Shown here piece by piece: positions 42,923 through 51,074 of a DNA stretch of 64,000 bases. Source of the stretch: Marivivens aquimaris (GTDB lineage Bacteria; Pseudomonadota; Alphaproteobacteria; Rhodobacterales; Rhodobacteraceae); NCBI RefSeq assembly GCF_015220045.1, contig NZ_JADBGB010000001.1, forward strand, positions 1,083,001 through 1,147,000, given 5' to 3'. Position numbers and translations under genes: made by a program. The notes beneath the pieces were generated by a model. It searched no databases, was not told the origin of the DNA, and was given only the letters and a program-made list of their open reading frames with translations. Each line of letters opens with the position of its first letter. Positions within the stretch are counted from its first letter, which is position 1.

Positions 42923-43911
42923 TCGTACTGCTCCCGGTATTTGCGGACGATGTAGAGGGCGAGCACGTTCAGGCCGAGGGTGGCGACGAACAGCGTGGTT
43001 CCCAGTGCGAAGGCCACCAGTGCTGTCGGCGAGCTGAAGTCGGCGTCACCGGTCAGCTGCGAGACAATGCGCGTGGTAATGGTGGTCATCGCTTCGAACG
43101 GGTTGAGCGACAGGCGGGCCGCGGCCCCTGCCCCGAGCACCACGATCATGGTCTCACCGATGGCGCGCGAGGCGGCCAGCAGGATTGCACCAACGATACC
43201 CGGCAGAGCGGCGGGGAAAACGACCTTGCGGATGGTTTCCGATTTCGTCGCGCCGAGGCCTAGCGAGCCGTCGCGCAGTGATTGCGGGACCGAGTTGATG
43301 ATGTCGTCGGAGAGCGAGGACACGAACGGGATCAGCATGATGCCCATCACGAGGCCAGCGGTGATCGCCGCATCAGCGCTGCCCATCCACGTGACGCCAA
43401 GTGCGCCGCCTTCACCGAAGGCCGATTTCAGCAGCGGGCCGACAGTGACCAGCGCGAAAAGGCCGTAAACGATGGTCGGGATGCCTGCGAGCACTTCGAG
43501 CAGCGGCTTGGCAATCGAACGGACCGGACGCGAGGCGTATTCAGCGAGGTAGAGCGCGGCGAACAGACCGATCGGAACGGCCACGGCCAGCGCGATAAGC
43601 GAGATGTAGAGCGTACCCCAAGCGAGCGGCAGAATGCCCAGCTCGCCGCCACCACGGAAGTTCGGCGCCCAAGTGGTGCCGAAGAAGAACTCGGTTGCGG
43701 GGTAGATGCGGAAAAACTGGAGGGTGTTTCCGAAGAGCGAGACGATAATCCCGACCGTGGTCAGAATGGCAATTGTCGCGCAGCCTATCAGAAGAAAACG
43801 AACGCCGGCCTCAGTCTGCCGGCGGGTACTGCGAGTACGGAGGCCCTTCTGAACGCCGCGTACTGCAAGCACGACGGCAACGATGGCCACGATAATCCAA
43901 ACGAGAGTCAT
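42919..43911 (-). CDS. pstC: Phosphate ABC transporter permease PstC
   Basis: 330 residues with about seven membrane helices. The family motif LRDGSLGLGATKSETIRKVVFPAALPGIVGAILLAASRAIGETM marks the EAA coupling region. The N-terminal 40 residues (a helix, then RGVQKGLRTRSTRRQTEAG) are an alphaproteobacterial extension. Together with PstA it forms the channel for phosphate. It follows pstS after a hairpin that may lower its mRNA relative to pstS. Confidence 0.94.
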   Translation of the reverse strand: MTLVWIIVAIVAVVLAVRGVQKGLRTRSTRRQTEAGVRFLLIGCATIAILTTVGIIVSLFGNTLQFFRIYPATEFFFGTTWAPNFRGGGELGILPLAWGTLYISLIALAVAVPIGLFAALYLAEYASRPVRSIAKPLLEVLAGIPTIVYGLFALVTVGPLLKSAFGEGGALGVTWMGSADAAITAGLVMGIMLIPFVSSLSDDIINSVPQSLRDGSLGLGATKSETIRKVVFPAALPGIVGAILLAASRAIGETMIVVLGAGAAARLSLNPFEAMTTITTRIVSQLTGDADFSSPTALVAFALGTTLFVATLGLNVLALYIVRKYREQYE

Positions 43912-43933
43912 AACGGCTCCGGCGTATTAGGGT

Positions 43934-43959
43934 TGGGCAAGGGGTGATCCCCTTGCCCA
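43934..43959 (-). terminator. Hairpin between pstS and pstC (processing or attenuation)
   Basis: TGGGCAAGGGG / CCCCTTGCCCA forms an 11-bp perfect stem with a TGAT loop. On the minus strand the tail is AACCCTAATAC, with no U-run. Its position right after the pstS stop fits a structure that stabilises pstS mRNA and gives more binding protein than permease. Confidence 0.6.
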
Positions 43960-43970
43960 GAGACAGGTCG

Positions 43971-45008
43971 TTACTGACCCATCATGACGCGGTTGGCAAC
44001 GTTCTCTTGGGTCTGAGCCAGTTCCGGATCCGAAACGAGACCGTAAGCTGCCAGCGGGCCGTCGGGGCCAGCGAGTTCGTCAGCTACGAAGAAGGTTGCG
44101 TATTCCTGCAGGCCCGGGATTACGTCGAGGTGTGCACCTTTGACGTAGAAGTACAGCGGGCGCGATACCGGGTAGTCACCCGAAGCGATGGTTTCGGTCG
44201 ACGGAGCAACGCCCGACATGGTGGCTACTTTGAGCTTGTCGGTGTTGTTTTCGTAGAACGACAGACCGAAGACGCCGAGGCCGTTCGAGTCAGCTTCGAT
44301 GCGTGCGAGGGTTTCGGTGTAGTCGCCGTCGATGTCGGTCGACAGACCGTCGGTGCGAACAGCCATACATGCTTCTTCAGCTGCGTCTTCGTCGCCGCCG
44401 TTGATTTCGAGGATGGCTTCCATAGCGCCCGAGTCTTCACAACCCTGCAGCAGAACCTTCTCTTCGAAGACTTCACGGGTGCCGTGCTTGGTGCCCGGGA
44501 TGAAAGCAGCGATCGGAGCGTCCGGCAGGTCGCCGTTGACTTCGTTCCAGTTGCTGTTCGGGTTGGCAACCATCGCGCCGTCTACCGGCAGTTCAGCGGC
44601 CAGAGCGTTGTACCAGTCAGCCGGTACGAAAGCGTCGAATGCCGGGCCGTTGATGTCCGAAGCGAAGACGATGCCGTCATAACCGATGCGGACTTCGAGG
44701 ATGTCGGTGACGCCGTTTTCGGCGCAGGTTGCAATTTCGCTGTCCTTGATGGCGCGCGAAGCGTTTGCAACGTCGATGGTCTCTTCGCCGACGCCTTCAC
44801 AGAAAGCGCGCAGACCAGCGGACGAACCACCCGATTCAACAACGGGGGTCGGGAAATCAGTGTTTTCACCGAATGCCTCAGCTACGATCGAAGCGTAGGG
44901 CAGAACGGTCGACGAACCAGCAACCTGGACGTTGTCACGCGCGGTAGCTGCGGTGGCCGAAATGGCAGCGATGGCCAGAGCGGAAGCGGTGAGCTTGTAG
45001 AACGACAT
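43971..45008 (-). CDS. pstS: Phosphate ABC transporter substrate-binding protein
   Basis: 345 residues. The signal peptide MSFYKLTASALAIAAISATAATA precedes RDNVQVAGSSTVLPYASIV, where GSSTV is the phosphate-binding loop. A second binding stretch is GGSSAGLRAFCEG. Only two or three cysteines suggest possible disulfides in the mature periplasmic protein. It captures phosphate for PstCAB. Transcription is probably PhoB-dependent through the three heptamers at 45088-45116. AGGAG precedes the ATG. Confidence 0.97.
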   Translation of the reverse strand: MSFYKLTASALAIAAISATAATARDNVQVAGSSTVLPYASIVAEAFGENTDFPTPVVESGGSSAGLRAFCEGVGEETIDVANASRAIKDSEIATCAENGVTDILEVRIGYDGIVFASDINGPAFDAFVPADWYNALAAELPVDGAMVANPNSNWNEVNGDLPDAPIAAFIPGTKHGTREVFEEKVLLQGCEDSGAMEAILEINGGDEDAAEEACMAVRTDGLSTDIDGDYTETLARIEADSNGLGVFGLSFYENNTDKLKVATMSGVAPSTETIASGDYPVSRPLYFYVKGAHLDVIPGLQEYATFFVADELAGPDGPLAAYGLVSDPELAQTQENVANRVMMGQ

Positions 45009-45087
45009 TAATCAATCTCCTGAGTGTCGGGCTTGTCGTTTGTGTTCGACTTGCCCGCTCCGTCTATGGGTCGAGCAATGCGCTTTT

Positions 45088-45116
45088 GTGACACTAATGT
45101 AAGACTTTTATGACAG
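45088..45116 (-). promoter_or_regulatory. Pho box upstream of pstS
   Basis: Read on the minus strand the site is CTGTCAT-AAAA-GTCTTAC-ATTA-GTGTCAC: three heptamers with 11-base spacing. The first two form a classic Pho box; the third is an extra half-site. The pattern matches the PhoB consensus CTGTCATAAA(T)CTGTCA(C/T). It lies 80 bases before the pstS start and is the probable PhoB activation site. Confidence 0.85.
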
Positions 45117-45135
45117 TCGTCGAATTGTCGGCAAA

Positions 45136-46182
45136 TTACTGCGTCGGGAGCAGGATTTCGAAGGTGGAACCCTCGCCTTCCTTGCTGCGAATGACCAGTT
45201 TTCCTCTGTGCCGAACGGCAATATGTTTAACGATTGCAAGGCCTAAGCCCGTTCCGCCCACTTCGCGCGAGCGGTGACGGTCCACGCGGTAGAAACGTTC
45301 GGTCAGACGCGGGATATGATAGGACGCAATGCCCTCACCGTAGTCTGTGACACTCACTGTGACACCGGTGGCGCGCAATTGTGACAGCTGAGTCGGCTCC
45401 GATATGACGATGTCGACATTCTTTTCCCGCCCGCCGTATTTGATCGCGTTCTCGACCAGATTGTTGAACACCTGACGGAGCTGATCGGCGTCGGCGGGCA
45501 CCATGACGGGCTGCGCAGGTTTGGTCAGATTGAGCGTGACCTTGTTATTGTCGGCAACCGGCTGGATGGCGTTCACACAAGTTTCCATCACCTGCGCGAT
45601 GTCGATCATCGTGCTAGGACGGATGCGTTCGTCTTCTTCCACGCGGGACAGGTGCAGCAGGTCCTGAACGAGGTGCGCCATGCGCCCCGCTTCGGATTCC
45701 ATGATGCCGAGGAAACGGTCCTGCACGTTGGGGTCGTTCTTGGCCGGACCGCGCAGGGTCTCGATGAACCCCATCAGCGAGGTCAGCGGCGTGCGCAGTT
45801 CGTGGCTGACGTTGGCGACGAAATCGCGGCGCATCTCGTTGGCGGTCTCGATATCCGTGCGGTCCTCGAACGTAATCATTGCGCAATCACCGTCGGGCAG
45901 CGATACCGGCGCGATGTGGGCGGCGTAGACGTAATCGCGGCCGCCATCACGCAGCATATGACGGACAGAGCTTTTCCGGCTCTTCATCAGCGCGCCTTCG
46001 ATCCCCTCCAGCATGTCGGGCGCACGCAGGATGGTGATCACCGGACGGTCCACGCAGTCATTCTTCAGAAGATCGCGCGCGGGCTGGTTTGCGGCAACGA
46101 TGCGTTCGTCGGGCCGCACCAGCAAAGCAGGCAACGGCATCGCGTTCACAAAGTTGATCTGAATCGGGGTCATATCAATCAT
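45136..46182 (-). CDS. phoR: Phosphate regulon sensor histidine kinase
   Basis: 348 residues. A PAS domain (about residues 10-110) begins with NAMPLPALLVRPDERIVAANQPA. The HisKA domain follows with the phospho-acceptor SHELRTPLTSLMGFIETL (His near 133), and then the HATPase with NLVENAIKYG, DYGEGI and GTGLGLAIVKHI. Unusually for PhoR, no N-terminal membrane helix is visible, so the kinase may be soluble and rely on PhoU/Pst contact. The upstream ATG choice is between 46182 (MIDMTPI) and 46173. It lies upstream of pstS on the same strand but is separated by the Pho box. Confidence 0.93.
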   Translation of the reverse strand: MIDMTPIQINFVNAMPLPALLVRPDERIVAANQPARDLLKNDCVDRPVITILRAPDMLEGIEGALMKSRKSSVRHMLRDGGRDYVYAAHIAPVSLPDGDCAMITFEDRTDIETANEMRRDFVANVSHELRTPLTSLMGFIETLRGPAKNDPNVQDRFLGIMESEAGRMAHLVQDLLHLSRVEEDERIRPSTMIDIAQVMETCVNAIQPVADNNKVTLNLTKPAQPVMVPADADQLRQVFNNLVENAIKYGGREKNVDIVISEPTQLSQLRATGVTVSVTDYGEGIASYHIPRLTERFYRVDRHRSREVGGTGLGLAIVKHIAVRHRGKLVIRSKEGEGSTFEILLPTQ

Positions 46183-46328
46183 GTCTCTTGAGTAGAGCGG
46201 CACGCATCACCAAAACAAGATCGTTTCCTCCCCCATAATGGTGATTATTCAGCCACCAATACTGCGAGATATTGTGAAACCCGTAAGACAACTGCCTGGA
46301 TGGTGGCAGAAATACCAAGGGAAATCAC

Positions 46329-46703
46329 ATGGGTGCTATAGGATTACTCAGCGCAGACACGCCCGCGACCGCAGTGAAGATGCTTGTCATCGGCAGCCGC
46401 GATGTGTGGCCGAACCACGACACGAGCAATGACGGGTTCAACTTTGTCGATTACCGTTCGTTCTCGGCAGAGATGCTGGAACAGTTCAAGCCGGACATGG
46501 TGATGTCGCTGCTGTTCGGCACGGGATTCGATGCCATGGACATTGCTGCCAAACTGTTCGAGTTCGGCTTTGCCGGCCCCTACCGTGCGCTGTGCGCGAA
46601 CCTTCCCAACCCCGCGCTGGTGAAACGCGAGATTTCGCAGGTCGCGCCGCTGCTGGATTTCGATCTGGTGTCGCTGCCGGCTGTCGCCCGCATGGTTCAT
46701 TAA
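46329..46703 (+). CDS. Conserved hypothetical protein (Rhodobacterales type)
   Basis: 124 residues. No signal peptide or membrane helix. It has a Rossmann-like look: KMLVIGSRDVWPNHD, then FKPDMVMSLLFGTGFDAMDIAAKLFEFGFAGPYRALCANLPNP, and a C-terminal helix. I do not recognise the family. An AAGGG Shine-Dalgarno precedes the ATG. It is convergent with the gamma carbonic anhydrase gene, overlapping by four bases, and divergent from phoR. Confidence 0.65.
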   Translation: MGAIGLLSADTPATAVKMLVIGSRDVWPNHDTSNDGFNFVDYRSFSAEMLEQFKPDMVMSLLFGTGFDAMDIAAKLFEFGFAGPYRALCANLPNPALVKREISQVAPLLDFDLVSLPAVARMVH

Positions 46704-47221
46704 CGGACGGGCTTCAGCCCGTTCTTGAAGCGCTGCGCATTGGCCTGATAGCGCAGCGCGGAGTCGGTGATCCGCGCGATCGCTTCCTCGTCCAGTTGGC
46801 GGACCACCTTCCCCGGTGCGCCCATGACGAGGCTGCCGTCGGGGATGACTTTGTTTTCGGTGATCAAGGCCCCTGCCCCGATCAGGCAGTTTTTGCCTAC
46901 CACAGCGCCGTTCATCACCATCGCGCCCATGCCGATCAGCGTGTTGTCCCCGATGGTGCAGCCGTGGAGCAGCGCCTTGTGCCCGATGGTACAATTCTCG
47001 CCAATGGTCAGCGGGTAGCCCATATCGGTGTGAAAGACGGTGTTTTCCTGAACGTTGCTGCCTTTGCCCACGGTGAGGCGCTCGTTGTCGCCCCGCAGTG
47101 TGCAGCCGAACCAGACAGAGCTGCCCTCCATCAAAGTCACCTTGCCGATCAGGTTCGCGTCTTCTGCGACCCAGACGTCATCAGCGATTTCGGGGGCGTG
47201 GCCGTCCAGTTCGTAGATCAT
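46700..47221 (-). CDS. Gamma carbonic anhydrase-family protein
   Basis: 173 residues of left-handed beta-helix (hexapeptide repeats). [44 protein letters not shown] and [27 protein letters not shown] carry the His residues of the zinc site (His in VFHTD, GHKA and LHGC). It is the YrdA/PaaY group, probably a carbonic anhydrase or a coenzyme-A-hydrolase-like enzyme. It overlaps gmk by four bases (ATGA), so it is co-translated with it. Confidence 0.9.
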   Translation of the reverse strand: MIYELDGHAPEIADDVWVAEDANLIGKVTLMEGSSVWFGCTLRGDNERLTVGKGSNVQENTVFHTDMGYPLTIGENCTIGHKALLHGCTIGDNTLIGMGAMVMNGAVVGKNCLIGAGALITENKVIPDGSLVMGAPGKVVRQLDEEAIARITDSALRYQANAQRFKNGLKPVR

Positions 47222-47862
47222 CGTTCCTCGAATTCCTTGTTCAGGCCGCGCACGAATTCATTCAATCCGGGGCGGCGGTCAGCGCGGGCGCGTTCGGCGG
47301 TGAGTATGGTCTTCAGTTCATCCTCGGCGGCGTCCACATCCTCGTTCACGATAACATAGTCGTACTCGGCCCAATGGCTGATCTCGTCGCGGGATTTCGC
47401 CATGCGGCCCGCGATAACCTCTTCGCTGTCCTGCGCGCGGCCACGCAGACGCGATTCCAGATCGGCGATGGAGGGCGGAAGGATGAAGATGGACACGACG
47501 TCTTTGCCGAGCGCGGAGCGGCGGATCTGCTGACCGCCCTGCCAGTCGATGTCGAACAGCGTGTCGCGGCCTTCGGTCATGGCAAGCTCAACGGGACCGC
47601 GCGGGGTGCCGTAGTAGTTGCCGAACACCTCGGCGTGTTCGAGCATTTGGTTGGTTTTGACCAGTTCCTCGAACTCTTCCTTGGTCTTGAAGTAGTACTC
47701 GCGGCCGTCTTCCTCACCGGAGCGCGGCGCGCGGGTGGTGGCGGAGACCGAAAACTTCAGCGTCGGGTCCCACGCCATCAGTCGTTTGGCGAGGGTCGAT
47801 TTGCCGGCACCCGAGGGGGACGACAGGATAATGAGAAGCCCGCGGCGCTGGATCTCGGTCAT
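47218..47862 (-). CDS. gmk: Guanylate kinase
   Basis: 214 residues. The P-loop is [15 protein letters not shown] (about residues 13-27). The GMP-binding motif is [20 protein letters not shown], and [24 protein letters not shown] is diagnostic. It converts GMP to GDP with ATP. The gene sits three bases after yicC, a pairing conserved in many proteobacteria. Confidence 0.97.
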   Translation of the reverse strand: MTEIQRRGLLIILSSPSGAGKSTLAKRLMAWDPTLKFSVSATTRAPRSGEEDGREYYFKTKEEFEELVKTNQMLEHAEVFGNYYGTPRGPVELAMTEGRDTLFDIDWQGGQQIRRSALGKDVVSIFILPPSIADLESRLRGRAQDSEEVIAGRMAKSRDEISHWAEYDYVIVNEDVDAAEDELKTILTAERARADRRPGLNEFVRGLNKEFEER

Positions 47863-47865
47863 GGT

Positions 47866-48753
47866 TCACTCCACGTTCTGGATTTGCTCGCGCATCTGTT
47901 CGATAACGGCCTTCAGTTCAAGCCCTACTTGCGTCAATCCGGTCGCTTGTGACTTGGAACAGAGGGTGTTGACCTCGCGGTTGAACTCTTGGGCAAGGAA
48001 ATCGAGCTTGCGGCCAGCGGGTGCGGGATCAGAAATCAGCGCGCGGGCAGCGGCGACGTGAGCCTTCAGGCGGTCGAGCTCTTCGGTGACGTCCTGTTTG
48101 ACGGCGATGATCGCGAGCTCTTGCGCAAGTCGGCTTTCATCGACCTCGGCGTCCTCCATGACGCGCTGGAGCGCGGCTTTGAAGTTCTCGCGGACTTCGG
48201 GACGGCGTTTATCGGCGGCGTCCTGCGCGTCAGCGATCAAAGCCTCGATGCGGTCCAGTTGTTCAGAGATGACGGCGTGGAGCGCAGCGCCCTCGGCGGC
48301 GCGCATCTCGGCAAATTCGTCCAGCAGCGGCGCGAGGTCGGCCAGGACGTGCTTTTTCAGCGCATCGGCATCCTCTTCGGCGCGGGTGTTGGTCCAGACG
48401 CCGCGGGTTTGCAGGATTTCGGCGGTGGAGGGCTTTTCGACCTGGACGCCCTTGGCCTTGGCGCGGACGGTGATCGTCTCTAGCGCGTTCAGCACGCTGT
48501 CGAGCGCCCATTCGTCGAGGTAGAGCGAGCGTTCGCCCTCGTCGCGGGACAGACGCATGTTCACGGTAATATTGCCGCGCGCGAAACGTTTGGAGATTTC
48601 TGCGCGAACGGTCTGCTCCAGCCCGTCGATCCCGTCAGGCACACGCAGACGCATGTCGAGCCCGCGCCCATTCACACTCCGGATATCCCACGTCCATTGA
48701 ACATTATCGTCGGCGCCGCTGCGGCTGGCGAAGGCTGTCATGGAACGGATCAC
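47866..48753 (-). CDS. yicC: YicC family protein (putative endoribonuclease)
   Basis: 295 residues. The N-terminus IRSMTAFASRSGADD and VNGRGLDMRLRVPDGIDGLEQTVRAEISKRFARGN are YicC signatures; the C-terminus ends in DFLAQEFNREVNTLCSKSQ...LKAVIEQMREQIQNVE. The E. coli and B. subtilis homologues are manganese-dependent endoribonucleases acting on small RNAs. I chose the GTG at 48753 because AAGGAG lies seven bases upstream and the resulting MIRSMTAF start matches the family; a longer ORF to 48807 lacks this. Confidence 0.93.
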   Translation of the reverse strand: MIRSMTAFASRSGADDNVQWTWDIRSVNGRGLDMRLRVPDGIDGLEQTVRAEISKRFARGNITVNMRLSRDEGERSLYLDEWALDSVLNALETITVRAKAKGVQVEKPSTAEILQTRGVWTNTRAEEDADALKKHVLADLAPLLDEFAEMRAAEGAALHAVISEQLDRIEALIADAQDAADKRRPEVRENFKAALQRVMEDAEVDESRLAQELAIIAVKQDVTEELDRLKAHVAAARALISDPAPAGRKLDFLAQEFNREVNTLCSKSQATGLTQVGLELKAVIEQMREQIQNVE

Positions 48754-48899
48754 GGGATACTCCTTGGCGGTTTGGCGCAGATAAAAGCAAAGCGTCATGC
48801 GCTGCAACCCGCTTACCGCATTAACCTATTTACCTTTTATTAAGTGATTGGCGGCAAATGGTGGCTTAACAGCTTGGTAATGTTTGTGAGGACGATGTT

Positions 48900-49478
48900 A
48901 TGACGACCGAAACCGCTGAAGTGTCCATCCTTGATCTCTTGCGTAAATACTGGAGCGAGTTGCGCCAGACCGACACGCTCCCTGCCCGCACCAAAATCGA
49001 CCCCGTGCAAATCGACGATGCGCTGCCGTCATCGTTCATTCTGGAACGTGCCGACGAAGGCCCCGCGCATCTGCGTGTGTCGGGTCAGCGGATCAGCGAG
49101 ATGGTGGGCTTCGATACGCGCGGGCTGCCGCTGCCGCATCTGTTCGACGCGCCGAACCGTCAGCGGATCTGGGGTCTGAGCGATACGTGCCTTGCGGCGC
49201 CTGCTGTCGTCACACTCGGGATCGAGGCGAAGGCGGCCAATGGATTTGGACGAGTTTCGGGCCGTATGGTGTTGATGCCATTGGCAGATTCCGACGGAAC
49301 GGTGAACCGCGCGCTGGGCGGGTTCGAGCTGCATAGCGCGGTACCGATTGCGCCTGAGTGCCTCATCGTGCCGAGCAGCGCCGCGCCGAAAATCGAGTAT
49401 CTCAGCGAAATCCCGACCATCAAAGAAAGAAAGCCGGCCCCAAGGCCGGCTCTCCGTCTCGTTGTCGATAATACCTGA
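48900..49478 (+). CDS. PAS_5 (DUF1339) domain protein
   Basis: 192 residues. LLRKYWSELRQTDTLPARTKIDPVQIDDALPSSFILE, then LRVSGQRISEMVGFDTRGLPLPHLFD, and GRMVLMPLADSDG follow the layout of the alphaproteobacterial PAS_5 family, small single-domain PAS proteins of unknown role. It has no output domain. A GAGG sequence precedes ATG. It is convergent with DAHP synthase, and the terminator of that gene lies inside its 3' coding end (49421-49452). Confidence 0.75.
   Translation: MTTETAEVSILDLLRKYWSELRQTDTLPARTKIDPVQIDDALPSSFILERADEGPAHLRVSGQRISEMVGFDTRGLPLPHLFDAPNRQRIWGLSDTCLAAPAVVTLGIEAKAANGFGRVSGRMVLMPLADSDGTVNRALGGFELHSAVPIAPECLIVPSSAAPKIEYLSEIPTIKERKPAPRPALRLVVDNT
49421..49452 (-). terminator. 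Rho-independent terminator of DAHP synthase, inside the PAS_5 gene end
   Basis: AGCCGGCC / GGCCGGCT, an 8-bp stem with a four-base CCAA loop, followed on the minus strand by TTCTTTCTTTG. It begins 30 bases after the DAHP synthase stop and lies in the last codons of the convergent PAS_5 gene. Confidence 0.75.
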
Positions 49479-49481
49479 CGG

Positions 49482-50852
49482 TTACTGGCCTGCGGCGCGG
49501 GCCAGTCCTTCGCGGCGGGACGACAGTTCTTCGGCCACGAGGAACGCCAGTTCCAGCGACTGCGATGCGTTCAGACGCGGGTCGCAGGCGGTGTGGTAGC
49601 GGTCGCTCAGGTCTTCGTCGGTGACAGCGCGGACCCCGCCGGTGCATTCGGTCACGTCCTTGCCGGTCATCTCGAAGTGGACGCCGCCCGGGATCGTGCC
49701 TTCGGCGTTATGCACTGCAAAGAAGTCGCGGACTTCGCGCAGGACGCTGTCGAACGGACGGGTCTTGTAGCCGGTCGACGACTTGATGGTGTTGCCGTGC
49801 ATCGGGTCACAGGTCCAGACCACGTTGGCGCCCTCTTCCTGAACAGCCTTGATGAGGCGCGGCAGGTGTTCACCGACGTTGCCGGCGCCGAAACGTGCGA
49901 TGAGGGTCAGACGGCCCGCTTCGTTGTTCGGGTTCAGCGTGTTCATCAGCGACTTGAGGTGGCCGGTGGTCATCGACGGGCCGCACTTCAGACCGATCGG
50001 GTTCTGGACGCCTTTGCAGAATTCGACGTGTGCGCCGTCGGGCTGACGGGTGCGGTCGCCGATCCAGATCATGTGGCCCGAACCTGCGAGCCACTTGCCC
50101 GAGGTCGAGTCCAGACGGCACAGGGCTTCTTCGTATTCCAGAAGCAGTGCTTCGTGGCTGGTGTAGAAGTCCACGGTCTGCATGGCGTGGCTGGCTTCGT
50201 CACGGATGCCAGCAGCTTCCATGAAGTCCAGCGTGTCGCTGATGCGGTTGGCCAGTTCGCGGTAACGTTCGGCTTCCGGCGAAGCGGTGAAGCCGAGGGT
50301 CCATGCGTGGACCTTGTGGACGTCTGCATAACCACCGGTCGAAAACGCGCGCAGCAGGTTCAGCGTGGCGGCAGCCTGCGTGTAGGCCTGCAGCATACGG
50401 TCGGCGTCGGGGATACGGGCTTCGGGGGTGAAATCAAAGCCGTTGACGATGTCACCGCGGTAGCTCGGCAGTTCCACGCCGCTGATGGTTTCGGTCGGCG
50501 CCGAACGCGGCTTGGCCATCTGGCCAGCCATGCGGCCGACTTTGACGACCGGCACTTTCGCGCCGTAGGTCAGAACCATCGCCATCTGCAGCATGACCTT
50601 GAAGGTGTCGCGGATGTTATCGGCGCTGAATTCGGCAAAGCTCTCTGCGCAGTCGCCGCCTTGAAGAAGGAAAGCGTCGCCGCGCGAGACAGCAGCCAGT
50701 TTTTCACGGAGACGGCGCGCCTCGCCTGCAAAGACCAAGGGCGGATAGCTTGCAAGCTTCGCTTCTACAGCGTTCAGCTTTGCCCCGTCCGTATACTCGG
50801 GCATCTGAACTCTGGGCTTGTTGCGCCAGTCAGATTTCTGCCACTCGGTCAT
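49482..50852 (-). CDS. Class II 3-deoxy-7-phosphoheptulonate synthase (DAHP synthase)
   Basis: 456 residues. The first shikimate-pathway enzyme condenses phosphoenolpyruvate and erythrose 4-phosphate. It shows [12 protein letters not shown] (class II, plant-type N-terminus), [10 protein letters not shown] (PEP/metal site), [16 protein letters not shown], and [13 protein letters not shown] with RPFDSVL near the C-terminus. The E. coli AroFGH enzymes belong to a different class. The gene is divergent from the GlxA-type regulator; the 220-base gap contains paired inverted repeats. Confidence 0.95.
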   Translation of the reverse strand: MTEWQKSDWRNKPRVQMPEYTDGAKLNAVEAKLASYPPLVFAGEARRLREKLAAVSRGDAFLLQGGDCAESFAEFSADNIRDTFKVMLQMAMVLTYGAKVPVVKVGRMAGQMAKPRSAPTETISGVELPSYRGDIVNGFDFTPEARIPDADRMLQAYTQAAATLNLLRAFSTGGYADVHKVHAWTLGFTASPEAERYRELANRISDTLDFMEAAGIRDEASHAMQTVDFYTSHEALLLEYEEALCRLDSTSGKWLAGSGHMIWIGDRTRQPDGAHVEFCKGVQNPIGLKCGPSMTTGHLKSLMNTLNPNNEAGRLTLIARFGAGNVGEHLPRLIKAVQEEGANVVWTCDPMHGNTIKSSTGYKTRPFDSVLREVRDFFAVHNAEGTIPGGVHFEMTGKDVTECTGGVRAVTDEDLSDRYHTACDPRLNASQSLELAFLVAEELSSRREGLARAAGQ

Positions 50853-50936
50853 TTTATTGCTCCATAATCTCTACTTAAGCGTACCGTATTACTGAATTAG
50901 CGGTAACGGCATGCCGTTTATAAAGACACGAGTCGT

Positions 50937-51001
50937 TTGAGCAATAAGCAAATGGTCATTCCGCTATAAGTAGTAATGAATTGCTCAATGGGATTTGCTT
51001 A
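50937..51001. promoter_or_regulatory. Two pairs of 9-base inverted repeats between DAHP synthase and the GlxA-type regulator
   Basis: TTGAGCAAT (50937-50945) pairs with ATTGCTCAA (50980-50988), and TAAGCAAAT (50945-50953) with ATTTGCTTA (50993-51001). All four contain AGCAA or its reverse. Such paired direct-plus-inverted half-sites are typical of AraC-type binding sites. The regulator gene at 51075 is the likely binder, but the target could also be DAHP synthase. Confidence 0.55.
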
Positions 51002-51074
51002 TGTCACGCCCCCTTGCGAAAGTTTTGTAAAAGTAGTTGAGGTTTTGACTGAATCTGCGCTGACTGGGTGGGCC

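Noticed and set aside
42059..42955. 298-residue plus-strand frame
   Set aside because: It is antisense to pstA, with no ribosome-binding site and low-complexity Val/Asp/Glu composition.
48753..48807. Upstream extension of yicC to 48807
   Set aside because: The GTG at 48753 has a strong AAGGAG at correct distance and gives the family's MIRSMTAF start; the extension has no homologous residues.
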